Source: a virus
Virus record (IMG/VR): IMGVR_UViG_3300023175_000005
Location: 186,001-250,000 of that record
Strand: one strand, 5' to 3'
DNA: 64,000 bases
Positions 32,572 through 41,476 of this stretch are shown piece after piece. Each line of letters starts with the position of its first letter. Within the stretch, counting starts at the first letter, position 1. The notes below the pieces were generated by a model that was not told where the DNA came from, made no database searches, and saw only the letters and a program-made list of their open reading frames with translations. Made by a program: the position numbers and the translations under genes.

Positions 32572-35268
32572 TTATACTCCAAATTCAAATAGACTGTTAA
32601 ATGTAGTGTGCTGTTTTGTATCTTCTAGTGGATAGTTTAGCACACCGATTAAATTGTCTAGTTTGTTGTCAATAATAGTTTCTGCCATTGCTGCATCATC
32701 AAATGGCAAGTCTTTAAACCATTCTGGGATACGCAATTCGTCTGTTGGATACGCAACACTTGTATAACCTAGCGGATTCTGTTTTAATTTGCATACGATA
32801 ACCTTCATACCATCTACAATTTCCTGCGAATACTTGTCGCCATTCATACGTTTAAGTGTATTCCAATTAATACTTGCTCTCACATGTCCGGGCATGTTTG
32901 CTTTGCCTTGCTTTTCTTCAAGACGCTGATAGTGTCCGATCTTGTTTGCACGTTTAGGAGCACCCTTTTCCCATCCTGGACGTTCTGAAAATTCTTTTCT
33001 AAATTCAGTAATACGATCAAGAATTTCTTTTTGAGTTTTTTCTTGAAGTACCATCATAAGAATTTCTTTCAAAAAATCTTGCATGTATACCGGAGTATCT
33101 GATCTACGCAAATCTAAGCCCATTGCTTTTACTTTGCCCGGCTTGCCATCTGTGTCGCTTCTAAAGCCTTCTACGTCATACACAAGTGCTGCGTAACGCT
33201 TCTTAGTAATATATAAGCCAGACTCTGCAACAATTTCTCTACCTGCTGCAATAACGTCTGAGCGGCTCTTAGGGCAATGGAATGCTTGCATCATAAAATC
33301 TGGAAACGTTGCATTTGCTGCTTCGCACACTTGATCATACAGTGTAATTACATTGTCTTTGCTCCAAGGAATATTACCCGCATCAATTTCTTTACGTAGT
33401 GTTGGATATGCACTAAAGTAACAAGAGTCAGTATCACCATATATCATTGCTTCGCCGACATGATCATATTCACCTGTAATTACTTTGTTTACTTCTGCAC
33501 TCATGTGCTTAACAATAGTACGACCAGTAAGGGTAGTTGATTGGCCAATACGTTTATCAAAGAATCTACAACCTGGATTCAAAATAGCACCGTACAAACT
33601 ATTCAAGTTAATTTTTTTAACAAGTTGTCGTTTATCCCAGTATTCAATTTCTGCTTCGTTTTCTGCTTCTTTTGCTTTCTTAAGCATCTTTTGCATATCT
33701 TTGCGTTCTGCATACCAACGCTTTAGGATACCAGGAATAACGCCTTCAAACTCTGTAGTAAAAATAGTACCGTTTGAACTTAGCATCCAAGGCATGTTTG
33801 AATCAAAAACAAGTTTATGTATTTCAGCAGCACTTAATACATCTGAACGACCATCTTCCCAATCAACTGTTAGTGCAACATCTTTACGTTGATCCATGAC
33901 TGCTTCATATTCTTCTGTACTAAAGCGACCTTCCCAACTACCTGCAAATGACTTTTTCTTTAGCCCCATATCTTCAGTAACACGAGCTTCACTTATTTCT
34001 GGACGTATTTGCCCTATGATAGTTTCTGGAGCCATGTTCAATGCACGAATCACACTTGGATACAGACTGTTTAAGTCCATTGAGCCAATCCATTTGTGTA
34101 CACCTTTTTTAGGAAACGCAACATACGCACCTGCTGCCTGTGTGTTTTCGTCATCACGTTTTGGACGATTAGGAACACGTAGATCTCTGTTGTGTGCTTC
34201 GTTAATAATGCCTTGTTCTGTAACAGCAACCGCACCCATAGTTGTTTGCAGTAGCACAGTGTTTTCGTGTGCAACTGTGTTGCTTAGATCGATAAAACGT
34301 AATTTCTTATCTAGTTTGTCAAGTAGTGCAACGTCTTGTCTATTATATTCGATAAATGTTTCAAAGTCTTGATTATACAATTGATCAAGTGTACCTTCAT
34401 AAACAGTTTTGTTTTCGCCTACTTCAATTTCACCAATTGCATCTAGTCGATAAGTGTGTCTTTCTTCATATGTGTACTTGCGATACAGTTCAAGACTGTC
34501 TAAATGCACACGACCTACAAAGTCATATGTTTCTGACGTTTTACCAAATTTTTCATATTCACGCTTCTTGGGCATTTGCCCCCAAAGACAAAAGCGTCTG
34601 CAATCGTCATTACTTAATACACGTTTGATTCTATTTACAGTATAAGGAACATCATAGCCTTCTGAGTTCCAACCACTTTGTACATCTGCATCTTCAAGTA
34701 AATCCAAAAAAGTTAGCAACATCTGACGTTCGCCGTCACCGTCTTTGTCGTTAGTGAAAAGTATTACTTCGTCTCCCCAACGTTCTTTACACATAGCAAC
34801 AGCATCTTCATGCTTCATACCTTTAGGCGGAACAGCAAGTGTAATTAGCGCACTGTCTAGCCACTGTAAACATACAGTGATAGCAGTGATCGGCATAAAC
34901 GGATCTTCTACCGGAGCAAAGCCTCGCTCTGGATCAAAGTCAGTCTCAATATCCCAAAATGCAATGTTTAGTTTAGGTGCGTCTTGGTTAAGATAGTTTT
35001 CACTGAGACATTGGAAGATTGGATTAATGTCGCTTTCAAACAAGTTCTTGCCTTTGTTAATAGCAACTTCTTTTCGAAAGTCTTTTGTGTTTTTACACAC
35101 AATACGTGTAAGAGGATCTCCATAAACACTTTTGTATTTGCCTCTTTGATCTTCATAATAAAATGTATATTTTGCTTGATATTCGTGGAAATGTCGCTTT
35201 CCATCTTTGCGTTCTACAACACGAATGATATCTTGATCACGGTCAAAGAATGCATCTACATAACTCAT
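32572..35268 (-). CDS. gp43: family B DNA polymerase (T4 gp43-like)
   Basis: 898 residues, the same length as T4 gp43. The exonuclease motifs are FWDIETDF, GWNSEGYDVPY and YNRQDVALLD. The polymerase motifs are DLNSLYPSVIR (motif A), KKINLNSLYGA (motif B) and MIYGDTDSCYF (motif C). Both proofreading and polymerase sites look intact. It works with the clamp at 28890 and clamp loader at 59767. No interruption by an intron or intein is seen. Confidence 0.97.
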   Translation of the reverse strand: MSYVDAFFDRDQDIIRVVERKDGKRHFHEYQAKYTFYYEDQRGKYKSVYGDPLTRIVCKNTKDFRKEVAINKGKNLFESDINPIFQCLSENYLNQDAPKLNIAFWDIETDFDPERGFAPVEDPFMPITAITVCLQWLDSALITLAVPPKGMKHEDAVAMCKERWGDEVILFTNDKDGDGERQMLLTFLDLLEDADVQSGWNSEGYDVPYTVNRIKRVLSNDDCRRFCLWGQMPKKREYEKFGKTSETYDFVGRVHLDSLELYRKYTYEERHTYRLDAIGEIEVGENKTVYEGTLDQLYNQDFETFIEYNRQDVALLDKLDKKLRFIDLSNTVAHENTVLLQTTMGAVAVTEQGIINEAHNRDLRVPNRPKRDDENTQAAGAYVAFPKKGVHKWIGSMDLNSLYPSVIRALNMAPETIIGQIRPEISEARVTEDMGLKKKSFAGSWEGRFSTEEYEAVMDQRKDVALTVDWEDGRSDVLSAAEIHKLVFDSNMPWMLSSNGTIFTTEFEGVIPGILKRWYAERKDMQKMLKKAKEAENEAEIEYWDKRQLVKKINLNSLYGAILNPGCRFFDKRIGQSTTLTGRTIVKHMSAEVNKVITGEYDHVGEAMIYGDTDSCYFSAYPTLRKEIDAGNIPWSKDNVITLYDQVCEAANATFPDFMMQAFHCPKSRSDVIAAGREIVAESGLYITKKRYAALVYDVEGFRSDTDGKPGKVKAMGLDLRRSDTPVYMQDFLKEILMMVLQEKTQKEILDRITEFRKEFSERPGWEKGAPKRANKIGHYQRLEEKQGKANMPGHVRASINWNTLKRMNGDKYSQEIVDGMKVIVCKLKQNPLGYTSVAYPTDELRIPEWFKDLPFDDAAMAETIIDNKLDNLIGVLNYPLEDTKQHTTFNSLFEFGV

Positions 35269-35340
35269 TTATTCTCCTTCGTTGTTTCTGGCCAACGGAC
35301 CTTCTACATGCTCGTAATGTGAGCGACTCATTATTATATA

Positions 35341-35622
35341 TTACAGCAAGAATAATTGCACCATTGCTATTGAGTTCATTACAACGAACCATGCACATAA
35401 TACTATTGCAAATGCTGCTTTACGAATTACAGTGCTAATAACTCCAAGTATACTTCCGATTAAATACATCGGAATAAAAATCTCTGTTGCTGGATCTAAC
35501 ACTGTAAATGTAAGTACAGCACTTGCAGAAATTAAAATTAATGTTTCTGCCATTTCGCAATAAAATGCTAGTGGAGAAAGTCTATAACTTTCTTTACAGA
35601 AATCAATTATAGATTTAATCAT
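35341..35622 (-). CDS. small membrane protein
   Basis: 93 residues with two or three hydrophobic spans (AETLILISASAVLTFTVL, IFIPMYLIGSILGVIST, AFAIVLCAWFVVMNSIA). Could be a holin-like or inner-membrane protein. It overlaps the DsbA-like gene and precedes a 72-base gap before the polymerase start. Confidence 0.55.
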   Translation of the reverse strand: MIKSIIDFCKESYRLSPLAFYCEMAETLILISASAVLTFTVLDPATEIFIPMYLIGSILGVISTVIRKAAFAIVLCAWFVVMNSIAMVQLFLL

Positions 35623-35879
35623 TTATCTTTACCAACAGTAACAACAAGTGTTTCGAGATCTTCAAACTCGTCTTGGTGTTTATCCCAATCTCCTTTTTGT
35701 GCAACTTTAATTGCCTTGTTGATTAAACTTGGCTTAATGTTAAGTTCTTCTGCTACTGCTTTTACTGTGTCTTTTAAACCTGCTTGTAAGTCTTCAATTT
35801 CTTGAAGCACAGTCACACCTTCATTAACTAGGCGTTCTAGTTTTTGCTTTTCTTCAGAACCATATACTCGATCACTCAT
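35619..35879 (-). CDS. DsbA-like dsDNA-binding / late-transcription protein
   Basis: 86 residues, helical, with VLQEIEDLQAGLKDTVKAVAEELNIKPS and a short basic/acidic segment. It resembles the T4 DsbA-type double-stranded DNA-binding protein that helps late transcription in T4-like phages. The assignment rests on general pattern. A sigma70 promoter immediately upstream fits early expression. Confidence 0.55.
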   Translation of the reverse strand: MSDRVYGSEEKQKLERLVNEGVTVLQEIEDLQAGLKDTVKAVAEELNIKPSLINKAIKVAQKGDWDKHQDEFEDLETLVVTVGKDK

Positions 35880-35899
35880 AAGACTTCTCCTTTATTTGT

Positions 35900-35927
35900 A
35901 TTATACAGTTTATAAGGAAAAAGTCAA
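35900..35927 (-). promoter_or_regulatory. sigma70 promoter for DsbA-like gene
   Basis: TTGACT (35927-35922), a 16-base spacer and TATAAT (35905-35900) on the minus strand, 21 bases before the ATG at 35879, with an AAAGGAGAAG ribosome site. Confidence 0.8.
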
Positions 35928-35934
35928 GAGGTAA

Positions 35935-36153
35935 TTACCACTTTAATGATGTTCTTTTTTTGTAATCTTGTTGAGCACGGATGGCATTTATACATCGAAG
36001 GATTCTATTTTTCTTTTCACCAGGACGATGATAGTTATTTTTTTGTTCCCAAGTTTTGTCTCTTTCGAGTTCTTTGGCAAATTGCTCGCCTAATAGTTTT
36101 TCTAAATACGTCAAGTCGTCGTTACTAAGTTCTTGTATCTTCTTTGAAACCAT
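35935..36153 (-). CDS. small basic phage protein, unknown function
   Basis: 72 residues from the ATG at 36153; a longer in-frame reading to 36333 overlaps the next gene and looks like a shadow. Lys/Glu/Gln-rich helical sequence (SNDDLTYLEKLLGEQFAKE, KNRILRCINAIRAQQDYKK). Unknown. Confidence 0.5.
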   Translation of the reverse strand: MVSKKIQELSNDDLTYLEKLLGEQFAKELERDKTWEQKNNYHRPGEKKNRILRCINAIRAQQDYKKRTSLKW

Positions 36154-36343
36154 TTTGTCTGTCTTTCCATGCTTGTTCAAACTGTTCACTGTAGTCATAC
36201 AAAGGAGCGCCATCGGCACCATCATACCAAAGGCGTTTGAAATAACCTTCAGCACTTTGTACAACTGTTTCAGGGGATGCGTCAAGATGACCCTTGACCA
36301 TGTAAAATAATCTGTATTCTTCTTTGAGATCATTTCTTAACAT
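36125..36343 (-). CDS. small acidic phage protein, unknown function
   Basis: 72 residues (LKEEYRLFYMVKGHLDASPE, GYFKRLWYDGADGAPLYDYS), apparently a compact domain. Overlaps the gene downstream by 29 bases. A GTAAATA late-like sequence (36349-36355) lies just before its ATG, too close for a normal leader. Confidence 0.5.
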   Translation of the reverse strand: MLRNDLKEEYRLFYMVKGHLDASPETVVQSAEGYFKRLWYDGADGAPLYDYSEQFEQAWKDRQNGFKEDTRT

Positions 36344-36374
36344 ACTGTATTTACATATTTGTTACAATAGAGCG

Positions 36375-37241
36375 CTAACATAGTATTTTATTCAATCTGT
36401 TTTGTTGTATATGTTTAATTTCATTTTCCGGCATTCTAGCAATGACATCCAAATAAAATTGCGGAACAAGTGATTTATTTTTAATAATGTTATATACTAA
36501 ATTTTTATTGTAGTCAATCTCTTTTTGATCAATTTCTTTAGGAAAATTTTCAATACTTTCTATAAAAAGATCAACCCTGTTGTCAACATCTTCGTCATAT
36601 CTATAATCTACTCCAGTGTATGGTTTGAATCCTAGAGATTGTAAAAATTTATTGAATCCTGGTGCAGCAAATGTAATGAAAGGTTTGCTACAAAGTAAAG
36701 GTCTAACGGTCTTTTCTGTAATAAAAATTCTCTCTACAGATGTTTCTAATACAACATCAAATCTTGATCTTAAATATTGCATAGGTAAACTATATTGCTT
36801 ATCGATATCTGTCCATCCTTTATGAAAAGTTAGAAATGCATTATTATGCAAATTTTTACTTTTTATTTTGTCTATAATTTCGATTCTATGTGGCCTTGCT
36901 ATATTATTCATGCAAGCAAAATTATATTTTATTGGTTGTTTAGAAATTCTATCTACCAATCGATAGGCTGTGTAATTAAACCAATATGTTGGCCAATAGT
37001 ATATATTCATATTTTTTATAGGATATAATTTTGTATAATCGTACCCAGGTGCAGATCCTAATACAATATATACTTCTATGTTATTATCATTAATTATTTG
37101 GCAACAGTTTTTATATTCTAACCAACATTGATCCTCATGTTGGGCAAATATTACAATATGCTTTGGCAACTTTTTATTGTTAAGTAGGTATACAATCCTA
37201 TCAATATCAAAGTCGTGCCAAACATCAAAAAACCATGTCAA
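36375..37241 (-). CDS. GT10-like glycosyltransferase
   Basis: 288 residues. The C-terminal SVERIFITEKTVRPLLCSK with PFITFAAPGFNKFLQSLGFKPY resembles the donor/acceptor region of fucosyltransferase-like enzymes. The N-terminal half has a Rossmann-like pattern (HIVIFAQHEDQCW, IEVYIVLGSAPG). It is a paralogue of 13271-14182. Its stop is near the window's only run of AT-rich gap here and its start overlaps the radical SAM gene upstream. Substrate unknown. Confidence 0.55.
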   Translation of the reverse strand: MTWFFDVWHDFDIDRIVYLLNNKKLPKHIVIFAQHEDQCWLEYKNCCQIINDNNIEVYIVLGSAPGYDYTKLYPIKNMNIYYWPTYWFNYTAYRLVDRISKQPIKYNFACMNNIARPHRIEIIDKIKSKNLHNNAFLTFHKGWTDIDKQYSLPMQYLRSRFDVVLETSVERIFITEKTVRPLLCSKPFITFAAPGFNKFLQSLGFKPYTGVDYRYDEDVDNRVDLFIESIENFPKEIDQKEIDYNKNLVYNIIKNKSLVPQFYLDVIARMPENEIKHIQQNRLNKILC

Positions 37242-38394
37242 TACAAGTACCTCTGAATTTATCTAAATGTTTTTGGTAACTCATGCCTTGTTCAAAGTGT
37301 TTTATATTACGTTCTCGAGTAACTGCCGGTAAGCTTCTTTTAAGATCTTTATACACATCGCATAAGTCTATATAAATTTGTTTATGATCATCAGGTGCAT
37401 GACACGGTGCAAATTCTTTAGGACTGTTCACAGGATAAACTTCCCATCTTTCAAAATTATTTGACATAATCCATTCACCTAGTGATTCCATATGTTTTAC
37501 GTTAATCCAACTTACAGTTGTACAGACATCACTTGTACCAATTTGTTGTGCTTTTGCAATGTTTTTTATAATTTTATCCCAATTGCTAGGATACCTAATA
37601 TATTCATTTATTTCTTTATAACCGTCAATGCTAAAATGCCACTCCACATCAAATTTTTCTAAAATTGAAAGTAGTTTAGTGGGTAAATTGTTTCCGTTTG
37701 TAGTTATACGTAAACTAGGTTTGCTATCATATACTAAAAGATATTCGCAAAACTTTTGAAGGTAATTGTTTACAGTTGGTTCTCCACCTGTGAAACGTAT
37801 TTCATCTCTATCGTGTAAAAATTCAGCAAGTTTTTGTAAATTGTTTTCGTCTTCATACCATACATCAAACGAATACTTGTGTCTTTGTATTAGTTTATGT
37901 TGTATACCTTGGCTATCTAGTTTTGTAAGTTCTGCATCTATAAGACTGCTGTTCACAGGACCGCACATTGAACACGAAAGATTACATTTGTTTCCAAATT
38001 TTATTTCAGCGTCTTTACGATTGTTTCTATACTTTCTTTCGCTTTGCAATCGTAAACTTTCAAAGCCGTAAGATTCTTCTTCTTTACAATCTCTACATCC
38101 TTCGGGAAATATTCCATTATCAAGATCTTTCTTAACACTTGCTAAAAAGTCACTGTCTTTGTATTTTTCAATATCTGAAACTTTTACAAGATCTTTTCTG
38201 TCGCGGTCGTCCCAATTACAGCAAGGGCGTAAATTACCCAAAGTATCCATGCTGATGTGATTATCTAGCCATTTACACTTCTTCGGAGAGTTCGAAGAGT
38301 TTGTCAATTTCTCTGACTTTTCCACAGGATTTTCCGCACTGGACCCAGCATTGACTGATTGATTTTGATTGCCAACTGTCTGAATAAACTGCAA
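37225..38394 (-). CDS. twitch-domain radical SAM protein
   Basis: The frame is 389 codons. After an N-terminal part lies KCKWLDN...LRPCCNW and GCRDCKEEE (auxiliary Cys region), then the core with NKCNLSCSMCGP (CX3CX2C) and TGGEPTVN. It has the same domain order as the protein at 18998-20233. The start is uncertain: TTG at 38394 has a GGAGG site but makes a 122-base overlap with the next gene, giving a Ser/Asn-rich 35-residue leader; TTG at 38307 is an alternative. It lies between a glycosyltransferase and another radical SAM gene. Confidence 0.8.
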   Translation of the reverse strand: MQFIQTVGNQNQSVNAGSSAENPVEKSEKLTNSSNSPKKCKWLDNHISMDTLGNLRPCCNWDDRDRKDLVKVSDIEKYKDSDFLASVKKDLDNGIFPEGCRDCKEEESYGFESLRLQSERKYRNNRKDAEIKFGNKCNLSCSMCGPVNSSLIDAELTKLDSQGIQHKLIQRHKYSFDVWYEDENNLQKLAEFLHDRDEIRFTGGEPTVNNYLQKFCEYLLVYDSKPSLRITTNGNNLPTKLLSILEKFDVEWHFSIDGYKEINEYIRYPSNWDKIIKNIAKAQQIGTSDVCTTVSWINVKHMESLGEWIMSNNFERWEVYPVNSPKEFAPCHAPDDHKQIYIDLCDVYKDLKRSLPAVTRERNIKHFEQGMSYQKHLDKFRGTCIDMVF

Positions 38395-39394
38395 GTACGC
38401 CTCCGTCTATAATTTGATCAAGTCTATGATGATGTAAATTGTTAGCATCACCTAGTGCTTTTTGTAGTGTTTGCATTTCTCTTGCTTCAGGAACATATCT
38501 AGGACCTTGCATTTTATTTCCTATAAAGCAACAAGGATGAACTCTTCCCAATGCATCTATATATAGTTCAACCATTGGTTCTTCATGGTATGGATATGGC
38601 AAAGTTCTAAAACTATTACAGGCAATAACGCCTTCTTCTTTAACAGGTTCTGGCAAATCTGCTTCCCAACCTAATGGAGCAGGTGTATAATGGTCATGTC
38701 CGTAATCAGTAGCATGTTCTAACACATATTCTAAGTTATAGTCTTTGTCGTATGCAGGCATACCTGTTCCATCTACACCAAATGGATTTTTTAACACAAA
38801 ATTGATACCATTTTCTTCTGCAATTTTTCTACTGAGTTCAACTTGATGTTTGTTGTGTTTAAATTGTAAAAAGTCCCAATCAGTATGCGCACCTGTATAT
38901 GCATAGGCAATCATGTTATTCCATGCTTTATCCCAAATAACATTTCTTCTGTATATATGGTTAGTATCTTCTAAGCCGTCTATACTAAATGTAATTTTAC
39001 GCATTGGTTTTGGATCTAAACCATTTGTTGTTTCTATAAACAGTTCTCCTATTGCACGGAAATGATCCGGAGTACGCAAACCACCATTTGTGTTAATTTG
39101 TATAGTTGCTATACTGTTAGAGCATATATAATCTAATATATCATATATGTCATTACAGGCCAATGGATCTCCATGTGTTCCGCAAAATATCCAACTTTTA
39201 GATTTTTGTACAAGATCTAGTGGAAACCATCTTTTAAACAAATCAATTGTAATATCAGTCTGCACAACTTCCGGATCGACATTAGTGCTATTACGTAAGA
39301 ATCTTGGACAGCCTGGACACGCTGCGTTACAACGTGTACTTAATTCTACGTGGAAAGCATTTAAATCGTTATAATTCCATGCATTATACTTCAT
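38273..39394 (-). CDS. radical SAM protein with SPASM-like C-terminus
   Basis: 373 residues. CNAACPGC (CX3CX2C, about residues 22-29) is the cluster motif; FCGTHGDPLA, TNGGL and FSIDGLEDTN follow in core order. The C-terminal third has VHPCCFIGNK, ISQCWVQCGKSC and similar Cys pairs of an auxiliary-cluster domain. It is related to the protein at 685-1620. A late-type GATAAATA (39399-39406) lies only 5 bases before the ATG. Modification target unknown. Confidence 0.85.
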   Translation of the reverse strand: MKYNAWNYNDLNAFHVELSTRCNAACPGCPRFLRNSTNVDPEVVQTDITIDLFKRWFPLDLVQKSKSWIFCGTHGDPLACNDIYDILDYICSNSIATIQINTNGGLRTPDHFRAIGELFIETTNGLDPKPMRKITFSIDGLEDTNHIYRRNVIWDKAWNNMIAYAYTGAHTDWDFLQFKHNKHQVELSRKIAEENGINFVLKNPFGVDGTGMPAYDKDYNLEYVLEHATDYGHDHYTPAPLGWEADLPEPVKEEGVIACNSFRTLPYPYHEEPMVELYIDALGRVHPCCFIGNKMQGPRYVPEAREMQTLQKALGDANNLHHHRLDQIIDGGVLAVYSDSWQSKSISQCWVQCGKSCGKVREIDKLFELSEEV

Positions 39395-39398
39395 ATAG

Positions 39399-39406
39399 TA
39401 TTTATC
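39399..39406 (-). promoter_or_regulatory. late-type promoter GATAAATA next to radical SAM start
   Basis: GATAAATAC on the minus strand lies just before the ATG at 39394, so a transcript from it would be nearly leaderless. An ATACT/AGTAT short hairpin overlaps the start. Position may be coincidental. Confidence 0.4.
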
Positions 39407-39420
39407 ATAAAGTGCGTATA

Positions 39421-39855
39421 TTATGAAAACGCTAAATGACTATCTAAAGTAATGTGTTCAAAGCCTTGTAGTTCTTGTTTATAGGAATACAAATCTCCCA
39501 GTATCAAATAATTTAATCCTTGATCTCGAAAATAAGCACATTCGCTACGCAAGGATCTGTATCCTAATTTTAATTTTGGTGTTTTATAATTCCATGCAAA
39601 TTGATCGGCATGTGCTGTGCTCTTACTAGGATAAACCATATAGCAACTCCATGCTGCTAGTTCATCATTATCGTAATAACCAAAAACTGTACTCCTATCC
39701 CAGTCTTCTTTGAATATAGGATAAATTGTATCAAATTTTTTATATATTATATATTGTTTGTAAATTTGTTCACATTCTGCAAAGTGTGAACTGTCTAGTA
39801 GTTTAAAATCAATTGTTTTGTATTTTGTATTTTGTAAATCTATTCTACTTGTCAT
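39421..39855 (-). CDS. GNAT-like (arginyltransferase-like fold) protein
   Basis: 144 residues. Segments AAWSCYMVYPSKSTAHADQFAWNY and LGYRSLRSECAYFRDQGLNYLILGDLYSYKQEL resemble the GNAT-like C-terminal half of arginyl/leucyl-tRNA-protein transferases ('D-x-F-A-W-D-Y' and 'G-x-x-S-x-x-x-E'). If so it would add an amino acid to a protein N-terminus using charged tRNA, but the match is by eye. It lies beside two radical SAM genes. Confidence 0.4.
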   Translation of the reverse strand: MTSRIDLQNTKYKTIDFKLLDSSHFAECEQIYKQYIIYKKFDTIYPIFKEDWDRSTVFGYYDNDELAAWSCYMVYPSKSTAHADQFAWNYKTPKLKLGYRSLRSECAYFRDQGLNYLILGDLYSYKQELQGFEHITLDSHLAFS

Positions 39856-40367
39856 TCACCCACAACTTCGTTATAATAACCTTGGTCCCAATTCACGTAA
39901 TAGTTTTGTTTACGTAAAGACTTTCGTGCAAGTTCAAGTTTATCTTTTTGCTGCAAGAAACTTACAGCGTATTTACCGTTATTAAGAACTGTATTTTGTA
40001 CCTGTTCTTTTTCATTTGGATGATCTTCTAAAGCAATAAATCCTCTATTGTGTAGGAATTGGTCGTTTGCATGACCAACTGCACGTGATAGTTCTTCTGA
40101 TGAAATTAAAGTAGGGTCACAACCTAATATAACAACTTCTGTATTTTTAGGCCAATGATAAGAAAAATTTTCAAGTTCTGCTATAAAATAAGAACTCATA
40201 CTTATATTATAAATATCTTTTAATTCTACACACTTAATCTTGTCTTCTAGCATTGCTTGTTTAGCAAACGGACAAGGAGGAAGGTTATTAAATGTTTTAG
40301 AAGGTATGCTGAGAAAAGTTTCTATCCAGTTTTGTATATGTTGTTCAAACATAACATTACTTTGCAC
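39852..40367 (-). CDS. conserved protein of unknown function
   Basis: 171 residues with PPCPFAKQAML, a Rossmann-like strand VVILGCDPTLISSEELSRAV and a basic C-terminus (DKLELARKSLRKQNYYVNWD). Three Cys occur, in CPFA, KCVEL and GCDP. I recognise no family. It overlaps the GNAT-like gene by 4 bases, so it belongs to the same island. Confidence 0.5.
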   Translation of the reverse strand: MQSNVMFEQHIQNWIETFLSIPSKTFNNLPPCPFAKQAMLEDKIKCVELKDIYNISMSSYFIAELENFSYHWPKNTEVVILGCDPTLISSEELSRAVGHANDQFLHNRGFIALEDHPNEKEQVQNTVLNNGKYAVSFLQQKDKLELARKSLRKQNYYVNWDQGYYNEVVGE

Positions 40368-40542
40368 CTTTAGTCATTGACTTTTTGCGGATAGTGGCAT
40401 AGTAAACATTTTCCCAATCTTTACCATACTGTTTTTTCATATTCTTTTTCATATCACCGTCGTCATACTTTTTCTTAAGTTTTGTTTCCTTAGACTTTTC
40501 AGCCCCGGTCATTTTACGTTCAGTGAATTCGTGAATACGCAT
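40357..40542 (-). CDS. small very basic phage protein
   Basis: 61 residues, about a third Lys/Arg (KLKKKYDDGDMKKNMKKQY) with an aromatic WENVYYATIRKK core. It could bind nucleic acid or be a virion-internal peptide. Unknown. Confidence 0.5.
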   Translation of the reverse strand: MRIHEFTERKMTGAEKSKETKLKKKYDDGDMKKNMKKQYGKDWENVYYATIRKKSMTKGAK

Positions 40543-40544
40543 TA

Positions 40545-41441
40545 TTAATCACATTTACATGAGCCTGGTTCACCGCGTGGTACGCCTGCTACTTTACGAC
40601 AACCTTTCCAGCATTTATCATAAATTTTACTGTTGCCGTGACGCTTACCTTCTGGCAGATTTGCTAGTTCTTTTTTCTCTTGAGCAGTAAGCATTGTCTT
40701 GCCACATTCGTTACAAGTTTGTTCTTTCATTTTTTCAGCAAGCGTTGTTTTATAATCAGCTTTTGCTGCTTCGTCCATATTGCCTTTGAATGTTTTCTTT
40801 GACTCTCCCATCATATCATAATCTAGTGTATGATATACTGAGCCCATATAGTCTGCTGCTTTTGTGATTTTGCTTTGCATCCAACCTTCGATGCCCTCTG
40901 CCTCTGAAACACCTTTTAGCATTTCGTGTAGTTTAATTGCATACTTTGCAATTTTATAAAGTTCTGCACGAGCCATTTGTACTTCGTGATCACGTTCTGC
41001 AACACCTGCCATATCAGCCAAACCTTCTGTAACTGCATTGCAATTACAGTGTTTGCATGTTGGAGGACATGTGCAGTCTTCTGCTTTTACGTCTGAACCG
41101 CAGCATTTATCTGAACAATGTGTATCTTTTGCTTCAATCATGCCTTCGCTAGTACCACCTTTAGCAAGAGCAACTAATTCTTTAAAACGATCTACAGTAA
41201 ACTCACCTTGATCACGCATTGTTGTATATTCACTCATCGCATCTAGCAACTCTCTTGCGGTTGATACTTGCTGATTAGCAATTAGTGATCCCATATGATC
41301 TAATTGATTAAAATCAACATCATTCATAGGTGCGTTCTTGACGTTTTGAATACGTCTGCGAATCATTGGAAGCAGTGTCTTTGTCATTTGAGCGAACTGC
41401 ATCTGTGCTTTGTTTTTTGCTGCTTTATTCATTGTAGGCAT
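40545..41441 (-). CDS. Cys-rich virion-like protein, unknown function
   Basis: 298 residues: a helical N-terminal half with RRRIQNVKN and KVNxQQ-type repeats, a Cys/His cluster near residues 108-138 (DTHCSDKCCGSDVKAEDCTCPPTC...), a helical middle (AERDHEVQMARAELYKIAKYAIKLHEMLKG) and a second Cys region at the end (TCNECGKT, CWKGCRK, GSCKCD). Helical middle stretches like this occur in virion-internal proteins of T4-like phages. The Cys groups look like zinc or redox knots. A late-type promoter (41469-41476) precedes it. Confidence 0.5.
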   Translation of the reverse strand: MPTMNKAAKNKAQMQFAQMTKTLLPMIRRRIQNVKNAPMNDVDFNQLDHMGSLIANQQVSTARELLDAMSEYTTMRDQGEFTVDRFKELVALAKGGTSEGMIEAKDTHCSDKCCGSDVKAEDCTCPPTCKHCNCNAVTEGLADMAGVAERDHEVQMARAELYKIAKYAIKLHEMLKGVSEAEGIEGWMQSKITKAADYMGSVYHTLDYDMMGESKKTFKGNMDEAAKADYKTTLAEKMKEQTCNECGKTMLTAQEKKELANLPEGKRHGNSKIYDKCWKGCRKVAGVPRGEPGSCKCD

Positions 41442-41468
41442 CGGTGGCTCCGTTTTCTCTTGTTGTAG

Positions 41469-41476
41469 TATTTATC
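41469..41476 (-). promoter_or_regulatory. late-type promoter GATAAATA
   Basis: GATAAATAC on the minus strand, 27 bases before the ATG at 41441, with a CGGAG ribosome site following. It lies within 41472-41660 coding end. Confidence 0.55.

Noticed and set aside
33485-34645. Long plus-strand frames across the DNA polymerase gene
   Set aside because: They are antisense shadows of a clearly coding gene, with no ribosome site or protein-like composition.
35269-35340. Promoter directly before DNA polymerase (ATATAATAAT)
   Set aside because: A -10-like TATAAT exists but no matching -35 at 16-18 bases, so it is not called.
36154-36333. N-terminal extension of the gene at 35935-36153
   Set aside because: It reads through the other-frame coding region of 36125-36343 and lacks a ribosome site; the ATG at 36153 is the better start.
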